DNA from: Clostridiales bacterium
GTDB taxonomy: Bacteria; Bacillota; Clostridia; Lachnospirales; WQUN01
Direction: 5' to 3'
Length of the DNA stretch: 21,826 nt
Assembly: GCA_031289625.1 (NCBI GenBank)
Contig: JAITPB010000023.1
Coordinates: forward strand, 1-21,826
In this document: piece by piece, positions 14,420-21,826 of the stretch
Numbering within the stretch: position 1 is the first letter of the stretch
Layout: each line of letters opens with the position of its first letter
The notes under the pieces: generated by a model
The model's database searches: none
Seen by the model: only the letters and a program-made list of their open reading frames with translations
What the model was told of the DNA's origin: nothing
Position numbers and translations under genes: made by a program

Positions 14420-17171
14420 AGAACACAGCGATTTATGTGTAGGCATTGATTTGGGTACCACCAACTCGGTGCTGGCCACCGTCAACGTAACGCCCAGCGG
14501 CAAGCTGGTCAGCAATGTATTTAATATCGCCAGATGCATTGACATTTTCACCTCGCCTGTCAGCGGGAACGAGCCGAAACTCAATATGTTCAAAGGGCCG
14601 TTGCTGCCCTCCTGCGTTTATTACCGGGAGGAACGCGACGGCAAATACCGTACTATCGTAGGCGACTTCGCGAAAAAACAGTATTCCATGCGGCCAAGTT
14701 ATGTGGCCCGCTCCATCAAAAGCCAAATGGGCCGGTCCGCTGCGGAAGGGCTGAGCCAAGACGTGTCGGATAAAACGCCGCAGGCTGTTTCCGCACAGAT
14801 CCTCAAGCACATGCTTTCGGAACTCAAAAAAGTGTACCACCGGGAAATTTCAGACGCGATCATCACGGTTCCGGCCAATTTTGACGCCGCCATGCGCCAG
14901 GCGACTTTGCAGGCGGCTTCCATGGCCGGTATCGCGATTACAAACGCCGAGGGGAGCAAAAGGCAAGTGCTGCTCTCGGAACCGAACGCCGTCATTTATG
15001 ACTTGCTCAATCAAATCCAGAACGGGGAGATATCCAGCCATATTTTGGATCTCTCGCGAAAGCAGAGGGTGCTGGTCTTTGATATCGGCGGCGGAACGCT
15101 GGACATTACGCTGCATGAAATCAGCCGCGGCGAGCAGAACCCGGAGGTTCTGCAGGTGGACGAGGTCGCTACCAACCGTTACACCCGGCTGGCGGGCGAC
15201 GACTTCGACAATCTGCTGGCGCGGAACATGTACGAACGGTATTTAAATCAATACAAAGAATTTCCAGAAGTGACGCAGCGGATTAAACGGGAAAAAGACG
15301 CGGTGATGGCCCAGCTGCTGGTCTATGCCGAGAATCTGAAAATAGAAATCAATGACGAGGTGTCCAACCAGAGTTTGGACGACAACTGGGGAGATGAGGA
15401 ATTTCATTATGTCGGCGGGAACATGAGCAATGGCTACGCCTATGACGATCAATTCACCAAAGAGGAATTTGAAGGCATTGTGCGGCGTTTTCTGGGCAGC
15501 AGCCTCAAATTCAACGACTATAAGCAATTTGAGGACATTCAAAATCCCATCTTAATCAACACCATTATTTATCCCATTCTCGATGTTTTGCAAAAGGCCT
15601 CCAAAAAACTGAACCAGGACGACGTTAAAGCGGACGCCGTTGTCTTAAATGGAGGCATGTCAAAACTGTATTTGATCAAGGAACGGCTGAAGCAGTTTTT
15701 CGGCTTTGAGCCGATTGTCGTGCTGGATCCTGATCAGGCTGTCGCCCGGGGCGCCGCCGTGTATCATCATTTTTTACATAAATACGGCGAATCGGAAGCC
15801 GGGCTAAGCGTGTCAGAGCCGGAGCCGCCGCTGGAGCAAACGGAATCGGGCATTCAACTGAGAAAAACGATTTTGAATGAAGCCATTTATTTGAGCACAA
15901 AAGGGGGCGTAAAGCATCTGCTGGTGGATGCGGGAAACGAACTGCCTTTTTACTCGGACATTGTCAACGGGTTCGCGCTGGCGCCGGATCAAAATGAAAT
16001 CCGTGTGCCTATCATGCAAAAAGAAATGAGCGGCGACAATTACCGGGTCGTTGTGTCCGGGGTAATCAAATTTAAACAGAAATATGGGGAAGGCGCTTAT
16101 GTATCCATTTATTTTACGCTGAACAGAGATAAAATACTTTCTTTGGAGGCTTGGACGAGCCAAAAAAAGGACGGGAGCGACGTCATTGAAAAAGGCAGCG
16201 TCCTAATCCGGATCGGCGAGGGAGACCCGCGCAAGCCCAATACCCGCAACAAAATGCTGGCGCCGCAGGGCAGCAAGCTTATCGCGGCCAATGAGCTTTC
16301 CAGTTTGCAGCAGGTGTGCGCGCGGAAATCGCGGCCCAGTCACCGGCTGAACCCCAAACAGGCGGCGGAAATCAACGCGCAGATCCGCCTGAAAGTAAAA
16401 ACGCTCATCTCATGCGGCAATCCCGAGGATTTTGCCGAGCCGATCCTGCTGATGCTGCAGCGGCCCAAGAACGAATATTTCACACAGCGGCTGATCATCA
16501 TCGGCCGGAAAATCGCGCGGCATTGGACGCCGGAGCAGCGGAAAGCGCTGGCTGGCGCCTGTATGTCCCTCCTTTCGCCGGAGCTGACTGGTTATGTGTA
16601 CTCCACCTATGGGGAAAAGGTGAACACCAACCAGCAGTGCATTATGACCATAGGCCTGTGCGGCGATCAAACCCTGTGTGAAAAGCTCAACATTTTGCGG
16701 AGCGATAAAAAATATGAGCAGGCGCTTCTGTATGTATACGCCGTCACGCAGACAGAAGCCGAATGGATTTTGCGAAGGCTCAAAGGGCCGTCCTCGCAAA
16801 GCGCCATGTGGGCTATCGGCGTGGCGCTGCAGAGAAATGGAAAATGCGAACACAATTTGCCGCTGACGGATGTAGTTGAACTCATTATCCGAAAAATTCA
16901 TTCCTTGGAATTGAATCTGAATGAATTGATCTCAGCGATCATTTCTTTGAGTTTGATTTGTGATCAACGGCCATCAGCTGTTGATATGATCAGCGGGGAT
17001 ATTTTGGATCAGGTCAGGCAGGTGATTCAAGAAGCGATGTACCGGTATGACTCGCCGGGGCTGTTCAAGTCTGGCGACATCGCCTTGCAAATGCTCAACG
17101 GCGAGATGCTGGACGCGGAGAATGAGGCGTTCTTGCTGCAAAAAATTGATTTAGATGAATATGACAATTGA
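14412..17171 (+). CDS. Divergent Hsp70-family ATPase with long C-terminal helical region
   Basis: This is a chaperone-type ATPase of 919 residues; DnaK has about 610-640. The nucleotide-binding domain (about 1-460) has phosphate-1 motif GIDLGTTNS (11-19), phosphate-2 VFDIGGGTLDITL (about 221-233) and adenosine motif VVLNGGMSKLYLIKERL (about 411). A DnaK-like substrate-binding segment (about 485-640) starts with LRKTILNEAIYLSTKGGV. About 280 helical residues follow with no DnaK lid match, resembling the DUF3731-type ends of some Hsp70-like proteins. The ATG at 14412 follows AGGAGG by 12 nt and gives the conserved start NEEHSDLCVGIDLGTTNS; an upstream start would lie inside the GrpE-like gene. 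This is not the housekeeping DnaK, and no dnaJ lies nearby. Clients are unknown; the linked hydrolase is a candidate. Confidence 0.92.
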   Translation: MNEEHSDLCVGIDLGTTNSVLATVNVTPSGKLVSNVFNIARCIDIFTSPVSGNEPKLNMFKGPLLPSCVYYREERDGKYRTIVGDFAKKQYSMRPSYVARSIKSQMGRSAAEGLSQDVSDKTPQAVSAQILKHMLSELKKVYHREISDAIITVPANFDAAMRQATLQAASMAGIAITNAEGSKRQVLLSEPNAVIYDLLNQIQNGEISSHILDLSRKQRVLVFDIGGGTLDITLHEISRGEQNPEVLQVDEVATNRYTRLAGDDFDNLLARNMYERYLNQYKEFPEVTQRIKREKDAVMAQLLVYAENLKIEINDEVSNQSLDDNWGDEEFHYVGGNMSNGYAYDDQFTKEEFEGIVRRFLGSSLKFNDYKQFEDIQNPILINTIIYPILDVLQKASKKLNQDDVKADAVVLNGGMSKLYLIKERLKQFFGFEPIVVLDPDQAVARGAAVYHHFLHKYGESEAGLSVSEPEPPLEQTESGIQLRKTILNEAIYLSTKGGVKHLLVDAGNELPFYSDIVNGFALAPDQNEIRVPIMQKEMSGDNYRVVVSGVIKFKQKYGEGAYVSIYFTLNRDKILSLEAWTSQKKDGSDVIEKGSVLIRIGEGDPRKPNTRNKMLAPQGSKLIAANELSSLQQVCARKSRPSHRLNPKQAAEINAQIRLKVKTLISCGNPEDFAEPILLMLQRPKNEYFTQRLIIIGRKIARHWTPEQRKALAGACMSLLSPELTGYVYSTYGEKVNTNQQCIMTIGLCGDQTLCEKLNILRSDKKYEQALLYVYAVTQTEAEWILRRLKGPSSQSAMWAIGVALQRNGKCEHNLPLTDVVELIIRKIHSLELNLNELISAIISLSLICDQRPSAVDMISGDILDQVRQVIQEAMYRYDSPGLFKSGDIALQMLNGEMLDAENEAFLLQKIDLDEYDN

Positions 17172-17181
17172 AGCGGGGAGC

Positions 17182-17244
17182 GGCGGCCATACGATTGCGA
17201 AGGCGATCGGATGGCCGTCCGCGTATGGCTGTCCGCGTTTTTTT
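17182..17244 (+). terminator. Probable terminator after the Hsp70 gene
   Basis: GGCGGCCATACG (17182-17193) pairs over 12 bp, with two G-T pairs, to CGTATGGCTGTC (17222-17233). An inner CGGA...TCCG hairpin sits in the loop, and CGCG plus seven T follow. It begins about 10 nt after the stop codon. Confidence 0.55.
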
Positions 17245-17258
17245 CCTGTAAGAACCGA

Positions 17259-17287
17259 TTGACAGACGGCCAAACCCACTTTACAAT
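17259..17287 (+). promoter_or_regulatory. Strong sigma-A promoter of the sulfatase gene
   Basis: A perfect TTGACA and TACAAT are separated by exactly 17 nt, 32 nt before the ATG. It directly follows the terminator of the preceding unit and is the closest match to consensus in the window. Confidence 0.85.
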
Positions 17288-17319
17288 ACTGACAAACCAT
17301 TACGAATGGGGTTGGTTTT

Positions 17320-19185
17320 ATGCAAACGGCGCCGCCAAAGTTTCGTCTATGGCTGAGCCTTCCCGCCAGCCTCGCGATCGTGGCGGTCGTGTCCACGCTG
17401 ATCACATTTGTTATGTTCATCCTCCAGCCGGCGTCCGGCGGAGGGATTTGGGATTGCCTGCGGGAATCCGGCGGAGCGGTTTTCTGGCTGAACTGGACGC
17501 CCGTCTTTCTCCCCACGCTGTTTCTTTATTTTGCCTCAAACAATGTGACCATCTCCTGCGGCCTCCCTGCCGCAATCGTCGTTCTCTTATCCGTGATTAA
17601 CCGCAACATGATCTACATGCGCCAGGAACCTTTCAAACCCTATGACATTTTGCTGGAAGCGGAATTTTTTGGCATCGCGAAAAGCATTGACACGAAAATT
17701 TTTCAACAGGCCATCGCCGGACTGGCCGCCTTCGCCGTTCTCTTCGTCTTGTGTCTCTGGTTTGTCAAAAGCAAACGGATGCGTCTTTCTCTGCGCCTCA
17801 CGGGTTCTCTCGCCGCCTTATCCCTGTTTTGCTGCATCAACGCGGCGCTGATCGGAAATGTGGATCTCTATCAGAGCTTTTCTGTCACAGGCAATGAATT
17901 TAACCAGCTGGATAACTATCAATCGAAGGGGTTTTTATACAGCTTTCTGTATACCTTCGGCACAAACCGGATCGCGAAGCCGGATACGTATGAGCAGGAT
18001 CGGGCGGAAATTTTGGAACGTCTGCGGACGTTTACGCCCGCGTCGTTTGATCACGCGGTCAAGCCGAATATTGTGCTGATCCTCAGTGAGGCTTACTCCG
18101 ACATCCTGCTAAGCCCGCACCTGAACTTTGACGGATACCCAGATCCCATGGCCCATTTTCAAACAATCCAAGAAGAATCCATTGTGGGGCATCTGGTGGT
18201 CCCCAACGTGGGCGGCGCCACATCAAACACAGAGTTCGATATTTTTACCGGCATCAGCACGCGCCACTTCCGCGGCTCCGCTTACGCTTACGCCCTGATC
18301 ACCAAGCCGATCCAGGCGCTGCCGTCCTTGCTCGCGGACATCGGCTATGACAATTTGGCGCTGCATCCGGGTTATAAATGGTTTTATAACCGGCACGTCG
18401 TATACCCGTATCTGGGTTTCAGCCGGTTTCTGGACATTGAAGATTTTGACGAAGAGGACATAAAAGGCATGTATGTCACAGAAGCGCAGACCATCCAGCG
18501 CGTCATCGCCGAATATGAGAATCAGACGCGCGCGCGTCCGGGCGTTCCTTTTTTTGAGGCTTGCGTCACCATTCAAAATCACGGCCCCTATAAAAATAAA
18601 TACGGCGAGGCGGACGAAGTGCCCCGAAATTTTTCCTCTGATATTGCATTCAGCGCTGACGCGGAGAACGCTTTGACCAATTATATAGAGGGGATGCTGG
18701 ATTGCGACAGGGAGCTGGCCGTACTTGCGGACTATCTGCGCGGCCGCCCGGAACCCGCCGTGCTGGTATATTATGGAGATCATCTCCCCAGTTTCACCCA
18801 TGATGTATACGACGCGCTGATCCCCGGGCAAAGGGACAATTCCTTGTGGGGGGTGACGCGGCTCTATCAGACGCCTTTTATCATCTGGCAGAATGACGCG
18901 GCCAGAAGCCAAACGCCTATCGAAACGGTTTACCGCGAGCTGGGCCTGGATGCAAGCTGGACGATTTCCTCCAATTACCTCGGCGTATGTTTGCTGACGC
19001 TGCTCGGCTTCAGCGGTTTGGATCCGTTTGTGGATTACGTGGGCGAGCTGGCGCAGCACTATCCTGTGATGCTGGAGCGTCAGTCTTTCAACAGCGTTCA
19101 TCAATGGGAAGTCACGAGAGAGCAGGAACGAAATTCTGTCAATTTCTATCGCAGCTGGGCCTATTATAAAATTTTCAACCACTAA
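17320..19185 (+). CDS. LTA-synthase-family membrane sulfatase/phosphotransferase
   Basis: This 621-residue protein of the LtaS/MdoB alkaline phosphatase superfamily probably moves phosphoglycerol or a related group onto a cell-envelope glycan or lipid. The N-terminal half has about five TM helices (residues 10-190: SLPASLAIVAVVSTLITFVM and later AIAGLAAFAVLFVLCLWFV). The extracellular sulfatase domain (about 248-550) carries E257 in ILSEAYSD, catalytic T301 in GGATSNTEFD, YKWFYNRH and D487-H488 in YYGDHLPSF, matching the metal ligands and nucleophile of LtaS. The overall length is close to LtaS (about 640). The ATG follows GGGGTTGG and a near-consensus promoter. True LTA synthase cannot be separated from paralogues such as primases or mannan modifiers by sequence alone. 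The nucleoid-protein gene follows after 30 nt. Confidence 0.9.
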   Translation: MQTAPPKFRLWLSLPASLAIVAVVSTLITFVMFILQPASGGGIWDCLRESGGAVFWLNWTPVFLPTLFLYFASNNVTISCGLPAAIVVLLSVINRNMIYMRQEPFKPYDILLEAEFFGIAKSIDTKIFQQAIAGLAAFAVLFVLCLWFVKSKRMRLSLRLTGSLAALSLFCCINAALIGNVDLYQSFSVTGNEFNQLDNYQSKGFLYSFLYTFGTNRIAKPDTYEQDRAEILERLRTFTPASFDHAVKPNIVLILSEAYSDILLSPHLNFDGYPDPMAHFQTIQEESIVGHLVVPNVGGATSNTEFDIFTGISTRHFRGSAYAYALITKPIQALPSLLADIGYDNLALHPGYKWFYNRHVVYPYLGFSRFLDIEDFDEEDIKGMYVTEAQTIQRVIAEYENQTRARPGVPFFEACVTIQNHGPYKNKYGEADEVPRNFSSDIAFSADAENALTNYIEGMLDCDRELAVLADYLRGRPEPAVLVYYGDHLPSFTHDVYDALIPGQRDNSLWGVTRLYQTPFIIWQNDAARSQTPIETVYRELGLDASWTISSNYLGVCLLTLLGFSGLDPFVDYVGELAQHYPVMLERQSFNSVHQWEVTREQERNSVNFYRSWAYYKIFNH

Positions 19186-19215
19186 CTAAACTAAAGAGAT
19201 AAGGGGAAAATACAC

Positions 19216-20220
19216 ATGGAACTCAAAATCAAAAACGCCATCCTGCACAGCCTGGACAACTCCGGCGCGTCCGTGCTGTCGGAGCGTGAGCTGGACATTG
19301 ACAGTGAAGCCTGTCAGGATTTCATCGGTAAGCATGTCAAAAAACTGCTGGGCAACCCTGCCGCGAAAGAAGCCGTTTTCCATACCAGCTCCGAAATTCA
19401 CGCCGTCATACGCGATTGGATAGAGGGCGCGAAATTTTTCAAGGACGCCTGTGCGCCAATCGGGCGGCGTCTTTGTGATTTGATGGAAAAATATCCGGCC
19501 ATTCCGGCAGGCGATCTGCTCATTGTTTCCTTTCATCTGAAACGCGAGAATTACCTGGCCATTTTAAAGCTGAACTACCGGGAATATTTTACGCATCAAC
19601 TGACCAACAGCGACGCGGGCGCAGACAATCAGCTTGTGAAATACAGCGCGGCGCTTCCGTACGACAGCGGCAAAGTGGAAGAAGCCTGCCTGATTCCCTT
19701 TGATCCGATGCTGATTAAAGTGATTGAGAAACCTTTTGAACTCGACGGCGAACAGAAAAATTATTTTTCCGAGCTGTTTTTGGAATGCGATCCCGCTCTG
19801 TCCAAAAAAGAAGCCGCGCAGATTCTGCATGATGTCACAGAGGAAATCAACGAGAAATATTTCGACGGCGGCGTGGATGTCCCGGTCAAAATCAAGACGG
19901 CGCTGATCGGGGAAGCGGAAGAGGCGGAGGGCGAGATTCGTTTGGAGAACGTGGCCTCCAAAGTCTTCGAGGATAATCTGGAAATCCGCGAGGCGTATCT
20001 CGGGCTGGCCCGGGAAGCGGGGTTTCGCAGCGACATCTTTTTGGGGGAAAAATATGTGCGGCAGCAGTTCGGCGCGCAAAAGCTCAAAGCGGAAAACGGC
20101 GTCGAATTAAAATTTCCCGCTTCGCTATGGAATGAATCAGAAAGTATCGAATTCGTCCACCAGCCAGACGGGAGCCGCGCGATTCTGCTGAAAAATTTGG
20201 GGAAAATAGCATTGAAGTAA
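19216..20220 (+). CDS. 37-kDa nucleoid-associated protein (NdpA/YejK family)
   Basis: This is a 334-residue cytosolic protein, the same length as E. coli YejK. It opens with the family pattern KIKNAILHSLDNSGASVLSE and ELDIDSEACQDFIGKHVKKL. The middle contains LLIVSFHLKRENYLAILKLNYR and YSAALPYDSGKVEEACLIP, and the end KFPASLWNESESIEFV. The family binds nucleoid DNA; its precise role is poorly known, with some members linked to phage or recombination regions. AAGGGG lies about 11 nt before the ATG. It lies 30 nt after the sulfatase stop, so cotranscription is likely. No promoter of its own is visible. The functional pairing with the sulfatase is not obvious. Confidence 0.88.
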   Translation: MELKIKNAILHSLDNSGASVLSERELDIDSEACQDFIGKHVKKLLGNPAAKEAVFHTSSEIHAVIRDWIEGAKFFKDACAPIGRRLCDLMEKYPAIPAGDLLIVSFHLKRENYLAILKLNYREYFTHQLTNSDAGADNQLVKYSAALPYDSGKVEEACLIPFDPMLIKVIEKPFELDGEQKNYFSELFLECDPALSKKEAAQILHDVTEEINEKYFDGGVDVPVKIKTALIGEAEEAEGEIRLENVASKVFEDNLEIREAYLGLAREAGFRSDIFLGEKYVRQQFGAQKLKAENGVELKFPASLWNESESIEFVHQPDGSRAILLKNLGKIALK

Positions 20221-20246
20221 GTACATACGAAAGCTTTTTGAAAGAG

Positions 20247-20282
20247 TTTGAGAAAACTTTTTCCCGAAAAAGTTTTCTCAAG
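20247..20282. terminator. Perfect 15-bp hairpin between the nucleoid-protein gene and ispD
   Basis: TTGAGAAAACTTTTT, loop CCCG and AAAAAGTTTTCTCAA form a perfect stem, extended by one T-G pair. Its right end is followed by GTTTTC, a weak T-run, and a similar half-site (AAGCTTTTTGAAAGAG) lies just upstream. It may be an intrinsic terminator or attenuator, or one copy of a dispersed palindromic repeat. Confidence 0.6.
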
Positions 20283-20307
20283 GTTTTCATTGAGAGAAGG
20301 ATCCGAA

Positions 20308-21012
20308 ATGCCGTATCAAGAGCGAAATGTGACAGCCATTATCGCCGCGGGCGGGCGGGGCGCCAGGATGAACGCCGGACAGCCGAAACAGTTTCTGCCA
20401 TTGGCGGGCAAACCCATTTTGGCGCGCACCCTGATGGTCTTCGCGCAATGCGCGTGTGTGGATGAGATTGTGATTGCGGCGCCGGAGGACTGGATTCCGT
20501 TTATCGAACGGAACATCTTGGCCTTTTATGGCCTGGGTAAGGCCAGCGCGACGCCCGGCGGGGACACGCGCCAGCGTTCCGTATACAAGGGCCTTCAGGC
20601 GGCCCGGGGCGATCTCATTCTCATTCATGACGCCGCCCGCCCTTTGATCACGCATGACGATATAGCGGCGTCTTTGGAGGCGGCTGTGCGAGACGGCGCG
20701 TGCGCGCCCGGCGTTCCGCTTATGGATACCGTCAAGGTTCGCGGCGCGGACGGCATGGCGCGCCCCGCCCCGCCCCGCGAAACACTTTGGCGGATACAGA
20801 CGCCGCAAGCCTTCGCCGCGGCTGTGATCCGCGAAGCGCATGAGAACGCCGCGCGGGACGCTTTTGAGGCGACGGACGACGCCGCGCTTGTCGAAAGGAT
20901 GGGGCGGCCGGTGCAAATCATTCCCGGCCGTGAGGCGAATGTGAAAATCACCACGGAAGACGACCTGCTTTGGTGCGAATACAGGCTGCGCCGCGGGAGC
21001 GGCGTTTTATGA
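20308..21012 (+). CDS. ispD: 2-C-methyl-D-erythritol 4-phosphate cytidylyltransferase
   Basis: This enzyme converts MEP and CTP into CDP-ME, the third step of the non-mevalonate isoprenoid pathway. It has 234 residues, the usual length. The CTP-binding signature AAGGRGARMNAGQPKQFLPL is at residues 13-32. Other motifs are GGDTRQRSVYKGL, the conserved IHDAARPL, VPLMDTVKV, LWRIQTPQAF, ATDDAALVERMG and the end VKITTEDDL. The ATG at 20308 follows GAGAAGG with 7-nt spacing and places the signature at the usual distance; a longer reading from 20248 would run through the hairpin. Its stop overlaps the start of the next gene (ATGA). ispF is not in the window. Residues known to bind CTP appear intact. 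Confidence 0.96.
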   Translation: MPYQERNVTAIIAAGGRGARMNAGQPKQFLPLAGKPILARTLMVFAQCACVDEIVIAAPEDWIPFIERNILAFYGLGKASATPGGDTRQRSVYKGLQAARGDLILIHDAARPLITHDDIAASLEAAVRDGACAPGVPLMDTVKVRGADGMARPAPPRETLWRIQTPQAFAAAVIREAHENAARDAFEATDDAALVERMGRPVQIIPGREANVKITTEDDLLWCEYRLRRGSGVL

Positions 21013-21826
21013 GCGCCGCCGAATACGTCGGCAGCACATCCCTGCTGGCGGCCGCTTTGCTGACAGCGTTCGTCGGCCTCCGGCGCGGGCGGAAAGAAGC
21101 GGGCGGCGCTTTGCCGCTTCTGCTGTTTTATTTGTTTGTCTGCGCGGCGATTTACACTTATTTAAATTACCGCGTGGATCCCAACCCGAAGCGCGCCTTG
21201 TCCTGGTATTACTGCACGCTGTCCCTCAAATCTTTCGCCATGGTATTTCTGATGATCTTCGCGCTGACCTACACCAATCCCTTTTTCAAACCGCGTCTTC
21301 ACTTTATCACCGCTCTGCTGATTATTCCTCTGATCACTTTGATTCTCTGCCTGCATGGGCAAAACCAGAATCTTCTGTTCAAAATGCTAGAGATTCCGCA
21401 GATTTATCCGAACAAATCTCTGTCCGCCGTCAGAGGCGTCTGGTTTTACATCAACACCTTTTACGGATACGCCTGTCTGGCGGCGCTGCTGTTTTTGTTT
21501 TACATCCACTATAAACGCTCCTCCGTGATTTATAAATGGCAGTCCAGTATATTTATGCTCGGCGCCAGCCTGTTCGCACTGCTCGATTTGGAGAGCGTGT
21601 TTTTTGGCGGGAGCGAGAGCGCCTCCATTCTTGGCCTCGTGGTGATGAGCGTTCTTCTGCATGTCGCCTATTTATATTTTAAAGCGTCAGATCTGGCCTT
21701 TATCGCCAACGAAGCGGTATTCGAAAAAATCTCCAGCATCGCGCTGGTCGTAGAAAACGACGGGAAAATCCTCTCCATGAACCACATGGCCCGCAAAACT
21801 TTTTCGTTTTTCGGCGGCAAAGCCGA
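21009..21826 (+). CDS. 7TM-sensor signalling protein, cut by the window edge
   Basis: The ATG at 21009 overlaps the ispD stop by 4 bp (ATGA), and the frame is open for 272 codons to the edge. Residues 1-225 form about seven TM helices: GSTSLLAAALLTAFVGL, LPLLLFYLFVCAAIYTYL, SFAMVFLMIFALTYTNPFF, ALLIIPLITLILCL, GYACLAALLFLFYI, SIFMLGASLFALLDL and LGLVVMSVLLHVAYLYF. With the motif FALTYTNPFF and an Asn-rich loop this matches the HisKA_7TM-type sensor domain of Firmicutes. After about residue 228 a PAS-like segment begins (EKISSIALVVENDGKILSMN). The output domain is outside the window and could be a histidine kinase or a diguanylate cyclase. It is not recognised as any named protein. The ligand is unknown. 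Confidence 0.85.
   Translation, partial: MSAAEYVGSTSLLAAALLTAFVGLRRGRKEAGGALPLLLFYLFVCAAIYTYLNYRVDPNPKRALSWYYCTLSLKSFAMVFLMIFALTYTNPFFKPRLHFITALLIIPLITLILCLHGQNQNLLFKMLEIPQIYPNKSLSAVRGVWFYINTFYGYACLAALLFLFYIHYKRSSVIYKWQSSIFMLGASLFALLDLESVFFGGSESASILGLVVMSVLLHVAYLYFKASDLAFIANEAVFEKISSIALVVENDGKILSMNHMARKTFSFFGGKA

Noticed and set aside
18223..19182. Minus-strand open frame of 319 codons
   Set aside because: It is exactly antisense to the sulfatase domain, has no recognisable domain or ribosome site, and the plus-strand frame carries all catalytic motifs.
20248..20307. Longer start for ispD
   Set aside because: It would translate the perfect hairpin; the ATG at 20308 has a ribosome site and fits the family length.

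Overview
The window looks like a piece of a Gram-positive chromosome, most likely of the class Clostridia (inference). The evidence is a dockerin-bearing surface protein, a G5/3D-domain cell-wall protein, an LTA-synthase-like membrane sulfatase, OmpR-type signalling, GGAGG-type ribosome binding sites and sigma-A-type promoters, with GC-rich genes between AT-rich spacers. No rRNA, tRNA, CRISPR array, intact transposon or phage gene was found. Window coordinates cannot show where this lies on the chromosome.

Left region (1-4216). The first 1.4 kb holds two 3' gene fragments that point away from each other: a GLUG-type repeat protein on the minus strand and a fibronectin-like/Thr-Pro/dockerin protein on the plus strand. 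Both carry the same linker, so they form an inverted repeat. Next come a decayed Rpn/PD-(D/E)XK nuclease remnant, a secreted G5/3D-domain protein that appears to start at a rare ATT codon, and an AqpZ-like aquaporin. The last three lie on the minus strand, and the two intact genes each have their own terminator.

Efflux operon (4217-11277). Six tightly spaced plus-strand genes encode a membrane-fusion adaptor, a MacB/YknY-type ATPase, a MacB/FtsX-type permease, an OmpR-family response regulator, its sensor kinase and a secreted TolC-family helical protein. A strong terminator ends the unit. The two-component pair probably senses the exported substrate or envelope stress and controls its own operon (inference).

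Chaperone cassette (11386-17171). A zinc-ribbon membrane protein with its own promoter comes first. It is followed by three closely spaced genes: a beta-CASP-like metallo-beta-lactamase-fold hydrolase, a protein with a GrpE-like C-terminus, and a large divergent Hsp70 with an extra helical C-terminal region. The last two overlap by 8 bp. A putative RNA nuclease joined to a private Hsp70/exchange-factor pair is the best candidate here for an undescribed system.

Right region (17259-21826). A near-consensus promoter drives an LTA-synthase-family sulfatase and a 37-kDa nucleoid-associated protein. After a long perfect hairpin comes ispD, overlapping by 4 bp a 7TM sensor gene that runs off the window edge.
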